A stretch of 64,000 nt of DNA from Nostoc piscinale CENA21 (GCF_001298445.1 NZ_CP012036.1:5487690-5551689), one strand, 5' to 3'. Counted from the stretch's first letter, positions 35,770 through 46,169 are shown. Numbers and translations are program-made. The notes: generated by a model from the letters alone, not told the origin.

Positions 35770-37948
35770 ATGAATAAAACTGACTCTTGCAAAGTTAAAG
35801 CTTTTCCATTACAACTAGTGTTGATTATTCCTTTTGCCTTACAAATATTTGGTGCGGTGGGTTTAGTCGGCTACTTGTCATTTAAAAATGGACGACAAGC
35901 CGTTAATGACTTGGCAGATCAGTTAATGAATCGGACGAATAGTATAGTGCAGCAGCATTTAGATGCTTATTTATCTATTCCCCATAAGGTAAACCAGATT
36001 AATGCAGATGCGATCGCAATGGGATTACTGGATGTACGTGATCGCAAAACTATTGGTAAGTATTTCTGGAAGGAAATGCAGGCTTATGACCTCACTTATA
36101 TTGGTATGGCATTAACCACAGGTGAGGGACTAGGAGCGGCTCGCTACGATGGTAAAACAGTTACTATTGACGACTGGAATGCTAAATTACCCAACAATGG
36201 ACGCAACTACGCCACTGATGCCCGTGGCGATCGCCTCCGCATCAATAACACTTTTGAATACAATAACTTTAAAGAAAGTTGGTATACCGAACCCATCAAA
36301 GCTGGTAAACCAATTTGGTCACGCATTTACACCTGGAATTCTCCTAATGGTGCTTATATAACTGCCGCTACTGGTCGTCCTATATATGACGCAAATCAGC
36401 GATTATTGGGTATGGTTGGTGCAGACATTCATTTGTTGAAGTTGAGTGAATTTCTGCGGCGTTTAGATATTAGCAACTTTGGACAGGTGTTTATTGTAGA
36501 ACGCAATGGTCTGTTAATTGCCAGTTCTACTAAGCAAGATACTTTTGCAATAGTTAAGAATGAAGTCCAGCAAATCAAAGCTACAGAAAGTCCAGATCCA
36601 GTAATTAAAAATACTGCCAAATATATTGAAAATAAATTTAATGGCTTTCAGTCAATCACTGAACAAAAAAAACTTCAATTGCACCTGCCAAAAGAGACAA
36701 AGTTTGTATATGTCACTCCTTGGCGTGATCAATATGGACTAGATTGGTTAGTAGTCATGAGTGTGCCAGAAAAAGCTTTTATGGCCAAGATTACTACGAA
36801 CACTCAAATTACGGTTTTGCTGTGTTTAGCCGCATTAATAGTGGCAATTATTATTGGTTATTTGACTTCTAGTTGGGTTATACAACCAATTTTGCGAATC
36901 AATCGCGCTAGTCAGGCAATGGCATCAGGTGACTTAGAACAAACTGTAAATATTAGCAAAATAGAAGAACTCAATACATTAGCTCAGTCTTTTAATTATA
37001 TGGCTGAACAACTGCGTCAATCTTTTACTGCTTTAGAAGCGAGTAAAGCACAATTAGAAGACCGAGTAGAAGAACGTACTGCTGAACTGAAAACAACTTT
37101 AAGCGAATTAAAACGCACCCAGGCACAAGTTATTCAAAATGAAAAAATGTCAAGTCTTGGCCAATTAGTAGCTGGCGTTGCACATGAAATTAATAATCCT
37201 GTCAATTTTATCCACGGTAACATTACTCACCTAAGCGACTACATTCAAAGTCTGGTGCAAATGCTTCATTTTTATCAAGAACGCTATCCTGATGAAGTCC
37301 CAGAAATACAAGCACTAGCAGAAGAAATTGATTTAGATTTTTTGATTGCTGATTTAGATAAGATTCTGCCTTCTATGAAAATGGGAACTGAAAGAATTCG
37401 GAATATTGTCCTATCGCTGCGAAATTTTTTCGCGCATGGATGAAGCCGATTTTAAAACAGTTGATATTCATGAAGGTATTGAAAGTACATTATTAATTTT
37501 GCAATACCGTCTCAAGGAAAAACAAGACTATCCAGGTGTTGAAGTTATTCGTGACTATGGTGATTTACCCCAAGTAGAATGCTTTGCGGGGCAAATGAAT
37601 CAAGTATTGATGAATATATTAGTAAATGCGATGGATGCTTTGGAAGAGTCATTTTTTAATAGTCAAAACTTCTCAGCAGAAAAACCACAAATTACTATTC
37701 GTACCTCAGCCTTTGATAATCAATGGATAGAAATTGCGATCGCAGATAATGGCCCTGGAATGTCTGAACAAGTCAAAAACCGTATATTCGACCCTTTCTT
37801 TACGACTAAACCTGTTGGTAAAGGTACAGGTATGGGTATGGCAATTAGTTATCAAATCATTACCGAAAAGCATCACGGTAAGTTAGATTGTGTCTCTACT
37901 CCAGGTGAAGGAACTGAGTTTAAAATTCAAATCCCGGTAAAACAGTAA
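35770..37948 (+). CDS. Sensor histidine kinase with Cache and HAMP domains (frameshift at a T6 run)
   Basis: Two frames (35770-37443 and 37406-37948) join into 725 residues when one T is removed from 37425-37430 (reading LRNFSRMDEADF). Order: TM1 about 15-37, extracytoplasmic dCache-like sensor (about 40-340, with GRPIYDANQRLLGMVGADIH), TM2 about 345-370 and HAMP (IQPILRINRASQAMASGDLE). A coiled coil follows, then the dimerisation domain with His472 (AGVAHEINNPVNFIHGN) and the ATPase (MNILVNAMDALEE, ADNGPGMSEQ, GKGTGMGMAIS). The signal is presumably a small extracellular molecule. No response regulator adjoins. The break lies between the phospho-acceptor and ATPase parts and looks technical. 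Confidence 0.85.
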
Positions 37949-38374
37949 TTAAATAGGGAGTAGGGAGTGGTAAGTGGGTGTAAGAGGGTAGAAGCATAAG
38001 GAAATACAGTTCAGTTAAATCTCAAACTCTTGTTTAAAGTCAATTTTTTTAACGAACCGCAAAGAACGCATAGACGCGATAGCGGTGAAGCAGTGCGTTG
38101 GGCGGGTTCCCCGACTCCCTCACTGCTGAACCCGTTAGCGAAGCGGTAGCGAGTCTTCGAGCGTCAGGGCTTCCCGCAGGGTAGAGCGCAAAGAGAAAGA
38201 AGAGATTACTAACTGAACCGTATTGGGGTATAAGGGAAAGAATAAAAACGACCATTATTTAAAAATTAGCAATCTTTCCCTACACCCCAAATGGGAAATC
38301 AAAATTCAAAAGTCAGAGAATTTTTGACTTTTAACTTTTGATTTTTGACTTAATTTTGCCCTGACACCCACTCC
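37949..38374. other. Spacer filled with dispersed repeats
   Basis: No gene. It begins with GGGAGTAGGGAGTGG-type heptamers (37955-37970), then the 38070-38192 GC-rich element. Low-complexity A/T blocks (tttttgactttt, 38320-38350) precede the DUF3352 stop. Confidence 0.5.
38070..38192. repeat. GC-rich composite palindromic repeat
   Basis: It contains several short inverted repeats: cagtgcgttgggcggg and ggttccccgactccct form a GGG/CCC palindrome, followed by gttagcgaagcggtagc and ttcccgcagggt. The first part resembles 20005-20060. GC content is far above the flanks. Boundaries are approximate. Confidence 0.5.
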
Positions 38375-40063
38375 CTATTTCTGGCTTGGCTTCAGTGCTA
38401 ACAAAACTTCTAGCTGACTGGTGGATTTATCAGGGCTAGTGGCGGTGGCGGCAAAACCACGAATAGAACTTAAAATGGCATTAACATCCGGTGGAATTGG
38501 TCTACCTTGGCCTGCAAAGCGGTTAACAAAAGTCACAGTTTTATCCATATCTAAATAGAAATAACCACCGTTGGGTTGTTGCAATGAACCTGTGACATTT
38601 TTAAATGTATCGCTTTGAGCCAGGGATGGACTTTTAGTAGCAGCTAAGGCATCAGCCACAGGGCCGCCAAGTGCTAGAAAGACGGTATCTTGGTCTAACC
38701 AACCATGAGATAATAATGCGCCTTGTCTGGGTATTTGCCATTCTGTGACATCTTTACCGCCGATGTTACGGTTGGCGATGTTAATTCTTTGGGCTTTGGC
38801 TAGGTTGTCAAGTTTTGTAAAGGTAGCTTCTGCGGTTTTGCGATCGCTTGTATCAAACACCAGCGCCCCACCAAAACCCACACTTGCTAACACACCTTGA
38901 TTAGATGGAACTGCACCAATCCCAAATTCGCCATCCATCCAGCCAAAAATCTCTTTATCTAAGTCAATATCAGCAGACTTTAGCTGAGTGCGGATTTGTT
39001 GGAGTGTTTGTTGAACTTCGGGATAATCTTTTGATTGTTCTGTGAATGTTTGCCAACCACGACTGATACCGTTACCACTAATTAATGCAAAGGTATCGCC
39101 AGGAAATTGCGTTAATATCTTAGCTGGTGTGTTTTGATACTGAAATTTGCTGAGTTGTGGATCTAAATTAGCGATCGCTTTTACCCGCACTCCCTGATCA
39201 TCAACACCAACACCAGCCACCATTGATTTTACCTGCTTCAACTGTGACAAGGTTTGGGGCGGCAAAGTTTTACCTTGGGCGCTGGCTGTTGCTAATTGTT
39301 GTACCATCCCAGAGTAGTCTGGGACATAAACCTGCACGAGAGTATTTTGCAGATTTACATTTTGGCTGAGTAAACGATTAGCACCTTCCTTACTAGCAAA
39401 AGAAGGTTGACCTTTATAGGTATCAATCGCTTTTTCTACAGCTTGTTTTTCAGGAGCTAAAATTAAATGACTATTATTAACAACTACACTATATGTTGGT
39501 CTGCCATTTTCTATAGTTTCTGTAATTTTCTCACCTTTATAGTCAATTTCTCGACTTTTCACTCCTTTTTGATTTTTTAATTTACTCGCAAAATTCAAAG
39601 CAGTTAATTTATCTTTGATCCCAATTACCATCAGCATGTTTGTACTTTGTTGTACTTTTAATGGTTGATTGGTTCGATTAGTGGGAATTTGTAACTGAGC
39701 AGGTTGAGTTTTATTTGGTGGTAAAACAGCAATCATCACGCCACCAATCCAAGGTTTAATATCTTTTTCGTAAGAAATATCACTACCTTTAAAAGTATTT
39801 TTATTGAAGTCTTCTAAACTTTTTACCAGTAACTTTTGGGCTTCTGGTGTACCAAACTGCTGTAATTTTGCCCAAACTTGGTCATCAGTAGAAATATAGG
39901 TAGTCATCAGGGCTGATTCGGGAACTAATTTAGCACTACCAACAGCTCCAGAAATATCTCCAACAGGCCCTTTGAACAAATAGGTATAGACTGCTACACC
40001 CCCTACTACAGCGACAACTGCGCCAATTGCAGGTACTACAAACTTTAACTTACTTTCAGGCAT
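38375..40063 (-). CDS. DUF3352-domain protein
   Basis: This 562-residue cyanobacterial protein of unknown function has one N-terminal membrane anchor (FVVPAIGAVVAVVGGVAVYT, about 5-27) and a large soluble part. Pieces are LVPESALMTTYISTDDQVWA, repeats of the form QFGTPEAQKLL, and a C-terminal PNGGYFYLDMDKTV. It is probably periplasmic or thylakoid-lumenal, tethered to the membrane. ATG 40063 (MPESKLKF) is preferred over ATG 40078, because GAGGA lies 10-14 bases before it and overlaps the upstream candidate. Confidence 0.85.
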   Translation of the reverse strand: MPESKLKFVVPAIGAVVAVVGGVAVYTYLFKGPVGDISGAVGSAKLVPESALMTTYISTDDQVWAKLQQFGTPEAQKLLVKSLEDFNKNTFKGSDISYEKDIKPWIGGVMIAVLPPNKTQPAQLQIPTNRTNQPLKVQQSTNMLMVIGIKDKLTALNFASKLKNQKGVKSREIDYKGEKITETIENGRPTYSVVVNNSHLILAPEKQAVEKAIDTYKGQPSFASKEGANRLLSQNVNLQNTLVQVYVPDYSGMVQQLATASAQGKTLPPQTLSQLKQVKSMVAGVGVDDQGVRVKAIANLDPQLSKFQYQNTPAKILTQFPGDTFALISGNGISRGWQTFTEQSKDYPEVQQTLQQIRTQLKSADIDLDKEIFGWMDGEFGIGAVPSNQGVLASVGFGGALVFDTSDRKTAEATFTKLDNLAKAQRINIANRNIGGKDVTEWQIPRQGALLSHGWLDQDTVFLALGGPVADALAATKSPSLAQSDTFKNVTGSLQQPNGGYFYLDMDKTVTFVNRFAGQGRPIPPDVNAILSSIRGFAATATSPDKSTSQLEVLLALKPSQK

Positions 40064-40078
40064 TGTTACTGTCCTCAT

Positions 40079-40514
40079 TTTCCTCAGATTTTTACCGAGG
40101 GTAGTAAAAACGTCATTGTTGAGTTCTCGGAATTATTGATAAACTTCACGATTTCTTCGGGTTTCACTGTTAAAATTAGTAAATCTACACACAAGCAGTA
40201 AAAAGAACACCAAAGAAATACTTCAATGAGAGCAAAGCAAAATCCGTAAATGCTAGGTTATTCATCTTGAGAGATAGCCTGTGGTAAATTTGCAAGCTAT
40301 CCTAATCTCATCAGCAAATTTGCCGAGTCTTGGTACTCAAGGAAAAATCATCAAGAATATCCCCGTAGCAGCAGAAAAAGGTTCATGAGAATCTCCCCAA
40401 AATTGCAAAGATGGCATATTTTTTATCCCCTATTTGGATGAGTAAACATCACAAATAGTATGATTTTCGTAAATTTACTTAGATTTTTTAAGATTAAAGG
40501 GTCATTCAGCATCA
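40079..40514. other. 436-bp divergent spacer between DUF3352 and the M1 aminopeptidase
   Basis: No gene was found. It must hold both divergent promoters. No clear operator motif was recognised. Confidence 0.4.
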
Positions 40515-43100
40515 ATGTCGCATTCCTATTTTGATACAGAAAATAACGGACGCAAATCTTTTGAGTTACCGGGAGCCAGACCACACTATAATCCAGATCG
40601 TCCTGGACAGGTAGAGCATATTTTTCTTTATCTGCACTTAGATATTCCCAAGCAAAGTTATCAAGGCAGTTGTAGCATTCGCTTATTACCAATTCGCAGT
40701 GGAATTGACCGTTTAGTATTGGATGCAGTCAACTTAAATATCCACTCTGTACAAGTAGATGAGGTGGCGCAAAAGTTTGACTATGACGGTGAACAGCTTT
40801 CTATTCAGCTTGACCAACCCACAGAACTGGAGAAAAGAATCTTAATTGCGATCGCCTACTCCGCCGAAAAACCCCAACGCGGTATATACTTTATCCAACC
40901 AGACAAACACTATCCCCACAAACCCACTCAAGTCTGGACTCAGGGAGAAGACGAAGACTCGCGTTTTTGGTTTCCCTGCTTTGACTATCCCGGACAACTC
41001 TCGACATCGGAAATTCGTGTGCGGGTTCCCAAACCATTAGTAGCGATTTCCAACGGTGAATTAATCGAAACCATCGAAGAAGGTGCCGAAAAAATTTATC
41101 ATTGGTCACAGCAGCAAGTTCATCCTACATATTTAATGACTCTGGCTGTGGGAGACTTTGCTGAAATTCGAGACGAATGGCAAGGTAAACCAGTTACTTA
41201 CTACGTGGAAAAAGGCCGGGAAGCAGATGCTAAACGCAGCATGGGCAAAACTCCCCGCATGGTCGAATTTTTGAGTGAAAAGTATGGTTATCCGTATCCT
41301 TTTCCCAAATATGCCCAAGTTTGCGTTGATGACTTTATCTTTGGGGGGATGGAAAATACTTCCGCCACCTTATTAACAGACCGTTGTCTTTTAGATGAAC
41401 GCGCCGCTTACGATAACCGCAATACCGAAAGTTTAGTTGTTCACGAACTCGCGCATCAGTGGTTTGGTGATTTGCTGGTGATTAAGCATTGGTCTCATGC
41501 TTGGATTAAAGAAGGTATGGCTTCTTACTCCGAAGTCATGTGGACAGAACATGAATATAGCGCCGAAGAAGCAGCATATTATCGGTTAATAGAAGCGCGG
41601 AGTTACTTAAGCGAAGATAGCAGCCGTTACCGCCGACCAATGGTAACTCATGTTTACCGTGAAGCTATTGAACTTTATGACCGCCACATCTACGAAAAAG
41701 GGTCTTGTGTTTATCACATGATTCGAGCGGAATTAGGTGAAGAATTATTCTGGCACGCCATTCAAACCTTTGTGCAGGATAATGCCCATAAAACTGTGGA
41801 AACAATTGACTTACTCCGCGCTATTGATAAAGCGACAGGAAGGAATTTAGCTTTCTTATTCGACCAATATGTTTATCGTGGCGGTCATCCTGATTTTAAA
41901 GTGGCTTACTCTTGGGATGGCGATGCAAATTTAGCCAAGGTCACAGTTACCCAAACTCAAGCTGATCAAAATAGCAGTAAAAATTTATTTGACTTAAAAA
42001 TACCCATCGGTTTCGGCTTTGTACAGACGGGAGAACCTGTACAACTGACAACTTTCACAGTCCGAGTAAATCAACCAGAACAAAGCTTCTACTTCCCACT
42101 GTCAGCCAAGCCGGATTTTATTAGCTTTGATGTCGGCAATCATTTCTTAAAAACTGCCACTTTAGAATATCCCCTTCCTGAATTAAAAGCGCAGTTAGAA
42201 TCTGACCCTGACCCAATTTCCCGGATTTATGCAGCGACGGCTTTAGCAAAAAAAGGCGGCTTGGAAGCAACCAAAGCATTATCTAAAGCATTGACAAAAG
42301 AGCCATTTTGGGGTGTGCGGGTGGAAGTTGCCAAACAACTAGCAGAAGTCAAGTTAGATCAAGCCTTTGACGGTTTAGTGGTGGGATTAAAAGATAAAAA
42401 TCCTTATGTGCGGCGTGCGGTTGTGAATGCACTGGCGACGATCAAAACCCATGATAGTTATAAGGCCGTGAAAGAAATAGTGCAAGAAGGCGATCGCAGT
42501 TATTATGTAGAAGCCGCCGCCGCTACAGCCATTGGTGCGATCGCAGCTGCTAATCTGGATGAAAAGCCCAAAGAAGAAAAGGTCATCAAGCTACTGAAGT
42601 CAGTTCTAGAAGAAAAAGCTGGTTGGAATGAAGTAGTCCGCAGTGGTGCAGTTAACGGTTTAGCAGAACTCAAAACTTCTGAAGCCGCTTTAAATCTGTT
42701 GCTGGAATACACCAAACAAGGAGTTCCCCAAGCCTTACGTTTAGCAGCAATTCGGGCTTTAGGTAAAATTTCCGTCGGTCAAACACCAGTGAACTTAGAA
42801 CGGATTTTAGATAGATTAGCTGAACTCGCCAAAGAAACCTTCTTCTTAACCCAAGTAGCAGTAGTTACAGCCTTGGGCAAAATGGAAACACCCAAAGCAA
42901 TTGGCGTTTTGCGATCGCTTTCCGAACAAACCCCCGATGGTCGTGTGCGTCGCTATGCTGACGAAGAAATTGCCAATGTCCAAAAACACATCGGCCCAGA
43001 AACCGCCTTGCGTCAATTGCGCGAAGAACTCGACCAAGTTAAAAAACAAAACCAAGAACTCAAAAGCCGTTTAGAAAACTTAGAGGCGAAATCTAAGTAG
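40515..43100 (+). CDS. M1-family aminopeptidase with C-terminal HEAT repeats
   Basis: This 861-residue zinc metallopeptidase removes N-terminal residues from peptides in the cytosol. The catalytic domain has the exopeptidase motif FGGMENTS (277-283) and zinc ligands His310 and His314 with catalytic Glu311 in HELAHQWFGDL, plus the third ligand Glu333 (IKEGMASYSE). From about residue 565 HEAT-like repeats follow (ATALAKKGGLEATKALSKAL, NPYVRRAVVNALATIKTHDS), and a coiled-coil tail ends the protein (about 835-861, EELDQVKKQNQELKSRLENL). The HEAT tail replaces the usual ERAP1_C-like part and suggests protein partners. No signal peptide is seen. Confidence 0.93.
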   Translation: MSHSYFDTENNGRKSFELPGARPHYNPDRPGQVEHIFLYLHLDIPKQSYQGSCSIRLLPIRSGIDRLVLDAVNLNIHSVQVDEVAQKFDYDGEQLSIQLDQPTELEKRILIAIAYSAEKPQRGIYFIQPDKHYPHKPTQVWTQGEDEDSRFWFPCFDYPGQLSTSEIRVRVPKPLVAISNGELIETIEEGAEKIYHWSQQQVHPTYLMTLAVGDFAEIRDEWQGKPVTYYVEKGREADAKRSMGKTPRMVEFLSEKYGYPYPFPKYAQVCVDDFIFGGMENTSATLLTDRCLLDERAAYDNRNTESLVVHELAHQWFGDLLVIKHWSHAWIKEGMASYSEVMWTEHEYSAEEAAYYRLIEARSYLSEDSSRYRRPMVTHVYREAIELYDRHIYEKGSCVYHMIRAELGEELFWHAIQTFVQDNAHKTVETIDLLRAIDKATGRNLAFLFDQYVYRGGHPDFKVAYSWDGDANLAKVTVTQTQADQNSSKNLFDLKIPIGFGFVQTGEPVQLTTFTVRVNQPEQSFYFPLSAKPDFISFDVGNHFLKTATLEYPLPELKAQLESDPDPISRIYAATALAKKGGLEATKALSKALTKEPFWGVRVEVAKQLAEVKLDQAFDGLVVGLKDKNPYVRRAVVNALATIKTHDSYKAVKEIVQEGDRSYYVEAAAATAIGAIAAANLDEKPKEEKVIKLLKSVLEEKAGWNEVVRSGAVNGLAELKTSEAALNLLLEYTKQGVPQALRLAAIRALGKISVGQTPVNLERILDRLAELAKETFFLTQVAVVTALGKMETPKAIGVLRSLSEQTPDGRVRRYADEEIANVQKHIGPETALRQLREELDQVKKQNQELKSRLENLEAKSK

Positions 43101-43127
43101 AGGCTAGAGGCTGGGGGTTAGAGGTTA
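43100..43127. repeat. Four tandem heptamers (GAGGCTA type)
   Basis: gaggcta, gaggctg, ggggtta and gaggtta are in register directly at the end of the aminopeptidase gene. They belong to the same family as 46300-46348 and, inverted, 46470-46511. Confidence 0.6.
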
Positions 43128-43380
43128 GTTATACCTGTAGGGTGCGTGACATTTTATTCACGCACCTTTTTGAATTAATCGTAGGCAGTTAATGTATGCA
43201 GTAAATTTTTTTTAAATCGTCAAGAATTTATGCGACATGCAAAGCAGTTATGTTGAAGGCGATAAAACCTCCATACTACCTAAAGATGTCTATGTATTCT
43301 AACAAGGTCTATTTTTAATGCTTACTTACATATATGGGAACTGATAAAAGTATATATTTTATGGAAACTTTTCATTTATG

Positions 43381-43563
43381 CCTCTTCTGTCACTCTCCGA
43401 AAACATTTACCATTTCTGAATCCTAGAGCTTTTGTACAGCAAGCGATCGCTCAATTTTCTTCTAATAACAAATACAAGACCCATTTTTTTCTAACAGTAT
43501 AGCTTGTATTGATGACCTCATGAGGCTTCTAGCGATCAGCCTCCCGGAAAGTGACAGAAGAGG
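43381..43563. mobile_element. 183-bp MITE with IS701-type ends
   Basis: Terminal inverted repeats CCTCTTCTGTCACTCTCCG (43381-43399) and CGGAAAGTGACAGAAGAGG (43545-43563) differ at one position. The right end is identical to the terminus of the IS701-type remnant at 20401-20419. There is no coding capacity inside. It is thus a non-autonomous derivative that the IS701 transposase could have moved. No clear target duplication is seen. Confidence 0.7.
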
Positions 43564-43750
43564 GATAAGGAACAGGTTTAACTATTGGCCGTCTAGAGGG
43601 ACAATAAAAGTCAAGACTTAGGAGTAGTAGCTCATGGTTAATTAATGCAAAACTCTCCGGAAAGCTTTTCTTGCTCCCGTATGCTTACCCTTTTCATTCT
43701 GGGATGACGTGGTTAACATGGGTTGAACATATTTTTAATGATTCAACTTT

Positions 43751-44005
43751 ATGCCTAGAACACCGAATGAGTACGCTGTACACCTGTTGCTGGAAACTGG
43801 TCATCGTGAAGAAGTGCGGTTTCCAACTATTCAAGAATTTCAAAAATGGTATAGTGGCGAACTAGTACCCAAGTCTACCTCGAATGATTTTATCAGTGTA
43901 CCGATCAAGAATATTCAGGGAGAGTATATGGTTATCCGCCCATCTCGGATTGTGGCAATCCGGGTAGAACCACTGTTTAGTTCTAGTGTTGAAAGATTCG
44001 ACTAA
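43751..44005 (+). CDS. Conserved hypothetical protein, 84 residues
   Basis: This is a small soluble protein (MPRTPNEYAVHLLLETGHRE, then VRFPTIQEFQKWYSGEL, then NIQGEYMVIRPSRIVAIRVE). It looks like a compact alpha/beta domain conserved in cyanobacteria, but I cannot name a family. The stop is 3 bp before the mltA ATG, so the two genes form an operon. ATG 43751 is the first good start. The 160 bp upstream contain the MITE end, so its promoter may lie close to or inside that element. Confidence 0.75.
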   Translation: MPRTPNEYAVHLLLETGHREEVRFPTIQEFQKWYSGELVPKSTSNDFISVPIKNIQGEYMVIRPSRIVAIRVEPLFSSSVERFD

Positions 44006-44008
44006 ATC

Positions 44009-45253
44009 ATGAGAAAAACCCTTGCTTTGGCTTCTTTGAGTCTAGGAATTGCCCTTGTTCACACAATTTGGCCAGCTGTTGCTCAAGTTCCGACAACGAT
44101 ACCGTTACCTGTACCGTTACCTACACAGCCAAGCACTTCCCCAGAGTTACAAATACCACTCGAACCAGTAGAAATTAGTAATACTTGTACTCCTGTATCT
44201 ACTTGTTTGGGATGGGATGAGCAAATTTTTGGTAGTCCAGGCAAAAGTGGCGATCGCAAAGCTCTCTTAGCCGCCATTGACAATAGTTTAAGTTATTTGG
44301 CAAGAGATAGTGCGATCGCCGCCTATAAAGATTATCCGGTGCCAGGAATTACCCATGATCGCGTGCGGCGCAGTTTACTGCGTTTCCGGCAATTAGTCGC
44401 AACAGCCAAATCTGCCAGTCAACTCAGAGCTGCCATTCAGCGTGAGTTTGTGTTTTACAAGTCCGTCGGCAATGATGGCAAGGGTACTGTTAAATTTACT
44501 GCTTACTATGAGCCAATTTATCAGGCCAGTCGCGTTAAAACTTCTATATATAAGTATCCGCTTTATCGACTACCGCCAAATTTTGACCAATGGGCTAAAC
44601 CACACCCAAAACGCATTGATTTGGAAGGCAAAGATGGTTTACTCGGAGATAAAAGCCAGTTGCGCGGTTTGGAATTGTTGTGGTTCCGCGATCGCTTAGA
44701 CGCATACATGGTACACATCCAAGGTTCTGCCCAAATCAGGTTAACCAATGGCAAAACTACTTCTGTTGGTTACGCTGGTGGTACTGATTATCCTTGGACT
44801 AGTATCGGCAAAGAACTCGCCAAAGATGGCAAACTGCCACTAGAAGGCTTAACTATGCCGCGTCTTATCAGCTACTTCCGACAAAATCCCTTAGAGTTAA
44901 ATAATTATTTGCCTCGCTGGGAACGCTTTGTGTTTTTTAAAGAAGTTCCAGGGAGAAAAGCTACAGGTAGTACTAATGTGCCAGTTACACCAGAACGTTC
45001 AATTGCGACTGATAAATCGCTTATGCCTCATGGCGCACTAGCATTAATTAACGGTTCATTCCCTTATCCGGCTGCTGGTGGCAAATTACAACCGCGTACC
45101 GTTAGCCGTTTTGTTTTAGACCAAGATACAGGCAGTGCCATTAAAGGCCCAGGCAGGGTAGATTATTTTATGGGAACTGGTCAACTAGCAGGCGATCGTG
45201 CTGGAATTACAGGTGGCAATGGTTCACTATATTATTTGCTACTGAAAAAATAG
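44009..45253 (+). CDS. mltA: Membrane-bound lytic murein transglycosylase A (MltA)
   Basis: This 414-residue periplasmic enzyme cuts peptidoglycan glycan strands, giving 1,6-anhydro ends. The signal peptide is about residues 1-25 (MRKTLALASLSLGIALVHTI, cleavage after AVA), followed by a Pro/Thr-rich linker. The MltA domain has GTVKFTAYYEPIYQASRVK, VHIQGSAQIRLTNGKT and PHGALALINGSFPYPAAGGK. The C-terminal 3D domain reads FVLDQDTGSAIKGPGRVDYF, then MGTGQLAGDRAG with the catalytic-type Asp. No lipobox is seen, so the enzyme is probably soluble rather than lipid-anchored. It follows the 84-residue gene in one operon. Confidence 0.92.
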   Translation: MRKTLALASLSLGIALVHTIWPAVAQVPTTIPLPVPLPTQPSTSPELQIPLEPVEISNTCTPVSTCLGWDEQIFGSPGKSGDRKALLAAIDNSLSYLARDSAIAAYKDYPVPGITHDRVRRSLLRFRQLVATAKSASQLRAAIQREFVFYKSVGNDGKGTVKFTAYYEPIYQASRVKTSIYKYPLYRLPPNFDQWAKPHPKRIDLEGKDGLLGDKSQLRGLELLWFRDRLDAYMVHIQGSAQIRLTNGKTTSVGYAGGTDYPWTSIGKELAKDGKLPLEGLTMPRLISYFRQNPLELNNYLPRWERFVFFKEVPGRKATGSTNVPVTPERSIATDKSLMPHGALALINGSFPYPAAGGKLQPRTVSRFVLDQDTGSAIKGPGRVDYFMGTGQLAGDRAGITGGNGSLYYLLLKK

Positions 45254-45299
45254 AGAAGAAAGTATGAAGTGTGAAGTCTGAAATCTCATACTTCATACT

Positions 45300-46169
45300 T
45301 TAGTAAGGTGGATAACCAAAATCATCTTCATCAGCGTAGATATAGGAACTGGAAACACCCGCCATAGCAGGTTTATTTGTTTCTGTTCTCACAGGTTCCT
45401 TGCCGAATTCTTTGTATTCTTCAAAATACTTGCAAATAATTGCCGACTCAGGCGCATCCGAAGCAATTAGGTATTGTGTTAGTGTCCCCACTGTTGGATG
45501 CTTGTAATCTACAGTCGAAGCAACCAGCACCGTGTTCGGCTCAATTCCTCTTTCTTCACACTCAATAATTGGGCAGAAAATTCCATGTGCGTGGAACAAT
45601 GGCCCTTTTGGCGTTACAGGTTGTTTGCGATATACAGCATAAGCTCTTTCTAACTCAGCAACAAAACCACTCACCACTTTGCCTTGTTGAAATTCACAAT
45701 AAGTTTTGCTGAAACTTGCTCCGGCTGCACCATTCAGGGTTAATTGTAGCGGCAAGTCATGTAAAAATTTCTTATCTTCACTGACTAAGAAAATTAAATA
45801 GCGCGTAAAAGTTTTAAACTTCAGTTTATCCGCTAAAAAAGCATCATAATTTTCTTTGAGCGTACCTAACTTAATTCCCGTTTCTCTGTCTTTGACTGAT
45901 AAAGGCCCTCGGCGCACAATCACCAAACGCGGTGTAGTAGAGATATAAACTGTTTCAACACCAGAGCTAAACTCATGCTCTACTTGCTGCCAATTCTCAT
46001 CCGGCTGAAAACCCACAGCATTAGCATTATCTAACTTGATGGCGAGACCATAAGTTTGCATACCATCCGTGCCGTATCGAGGATTAATCATCTGACACCA
46101 AGGGATGACTTGAGAAGGCGGCGCATTAAATTTATCGTCCTCAAAGTCGAACTTAGCAGATGCTTTCAT
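45300..46169 (-). CDS. DUF5895 family protein
   Basis: This 289-residue soluble protein matches the cyanobacterial DUF5895 pattern: MKASAKFDFEDDKFNAPPSQ, then IPWCQMINPRYG near the start, LVIVRRGPLSVKDRETG in the middle, and the Asp/Tyr-rich end YADEDDFGYPPY. The start is ATG 46169; an upstream in-frame extension (to 46271) has no matching character. Such proteins tend to occur in accessory regions and plasmids, and their role is unknown. It resembles single-strand DNA-binding/phage-type recombination helpers in general fold, which is only a guess. Confidence 0.78.
   Translation of the reverse strand: MKASAKFDFEDDKFNAPPSQVIPWCQMINPRYGTDGMQTYGLAIKLDNANAVGFQPDENWQQVEHEFSSGVETVYISTTPRLVIVRRGPLSVKDRETGIKLGTLKENYDAFLADKLKFKTFTRYLIFLVSEDKKFLHDLPLQLTLNGAAGASFSKTYCEFQQGKVVSGFVAELERAYAVYRKQPVTPKGPLFHAHGIFCPIIECEERGIEPNTVLVASTVDYKHPTVGTLTQYLIASDAPESAIICKYFEEYKEFGKEPVRTETNKPAMAGVSSSYIYADEDDFGYPPY

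Noticed and set aside
43671..43865. 64-codon frame overlapping the start of the 84-residue gene
   Set aside because: It is in a different frame from the better-supported gene at 43751 and shows no protein-like features.
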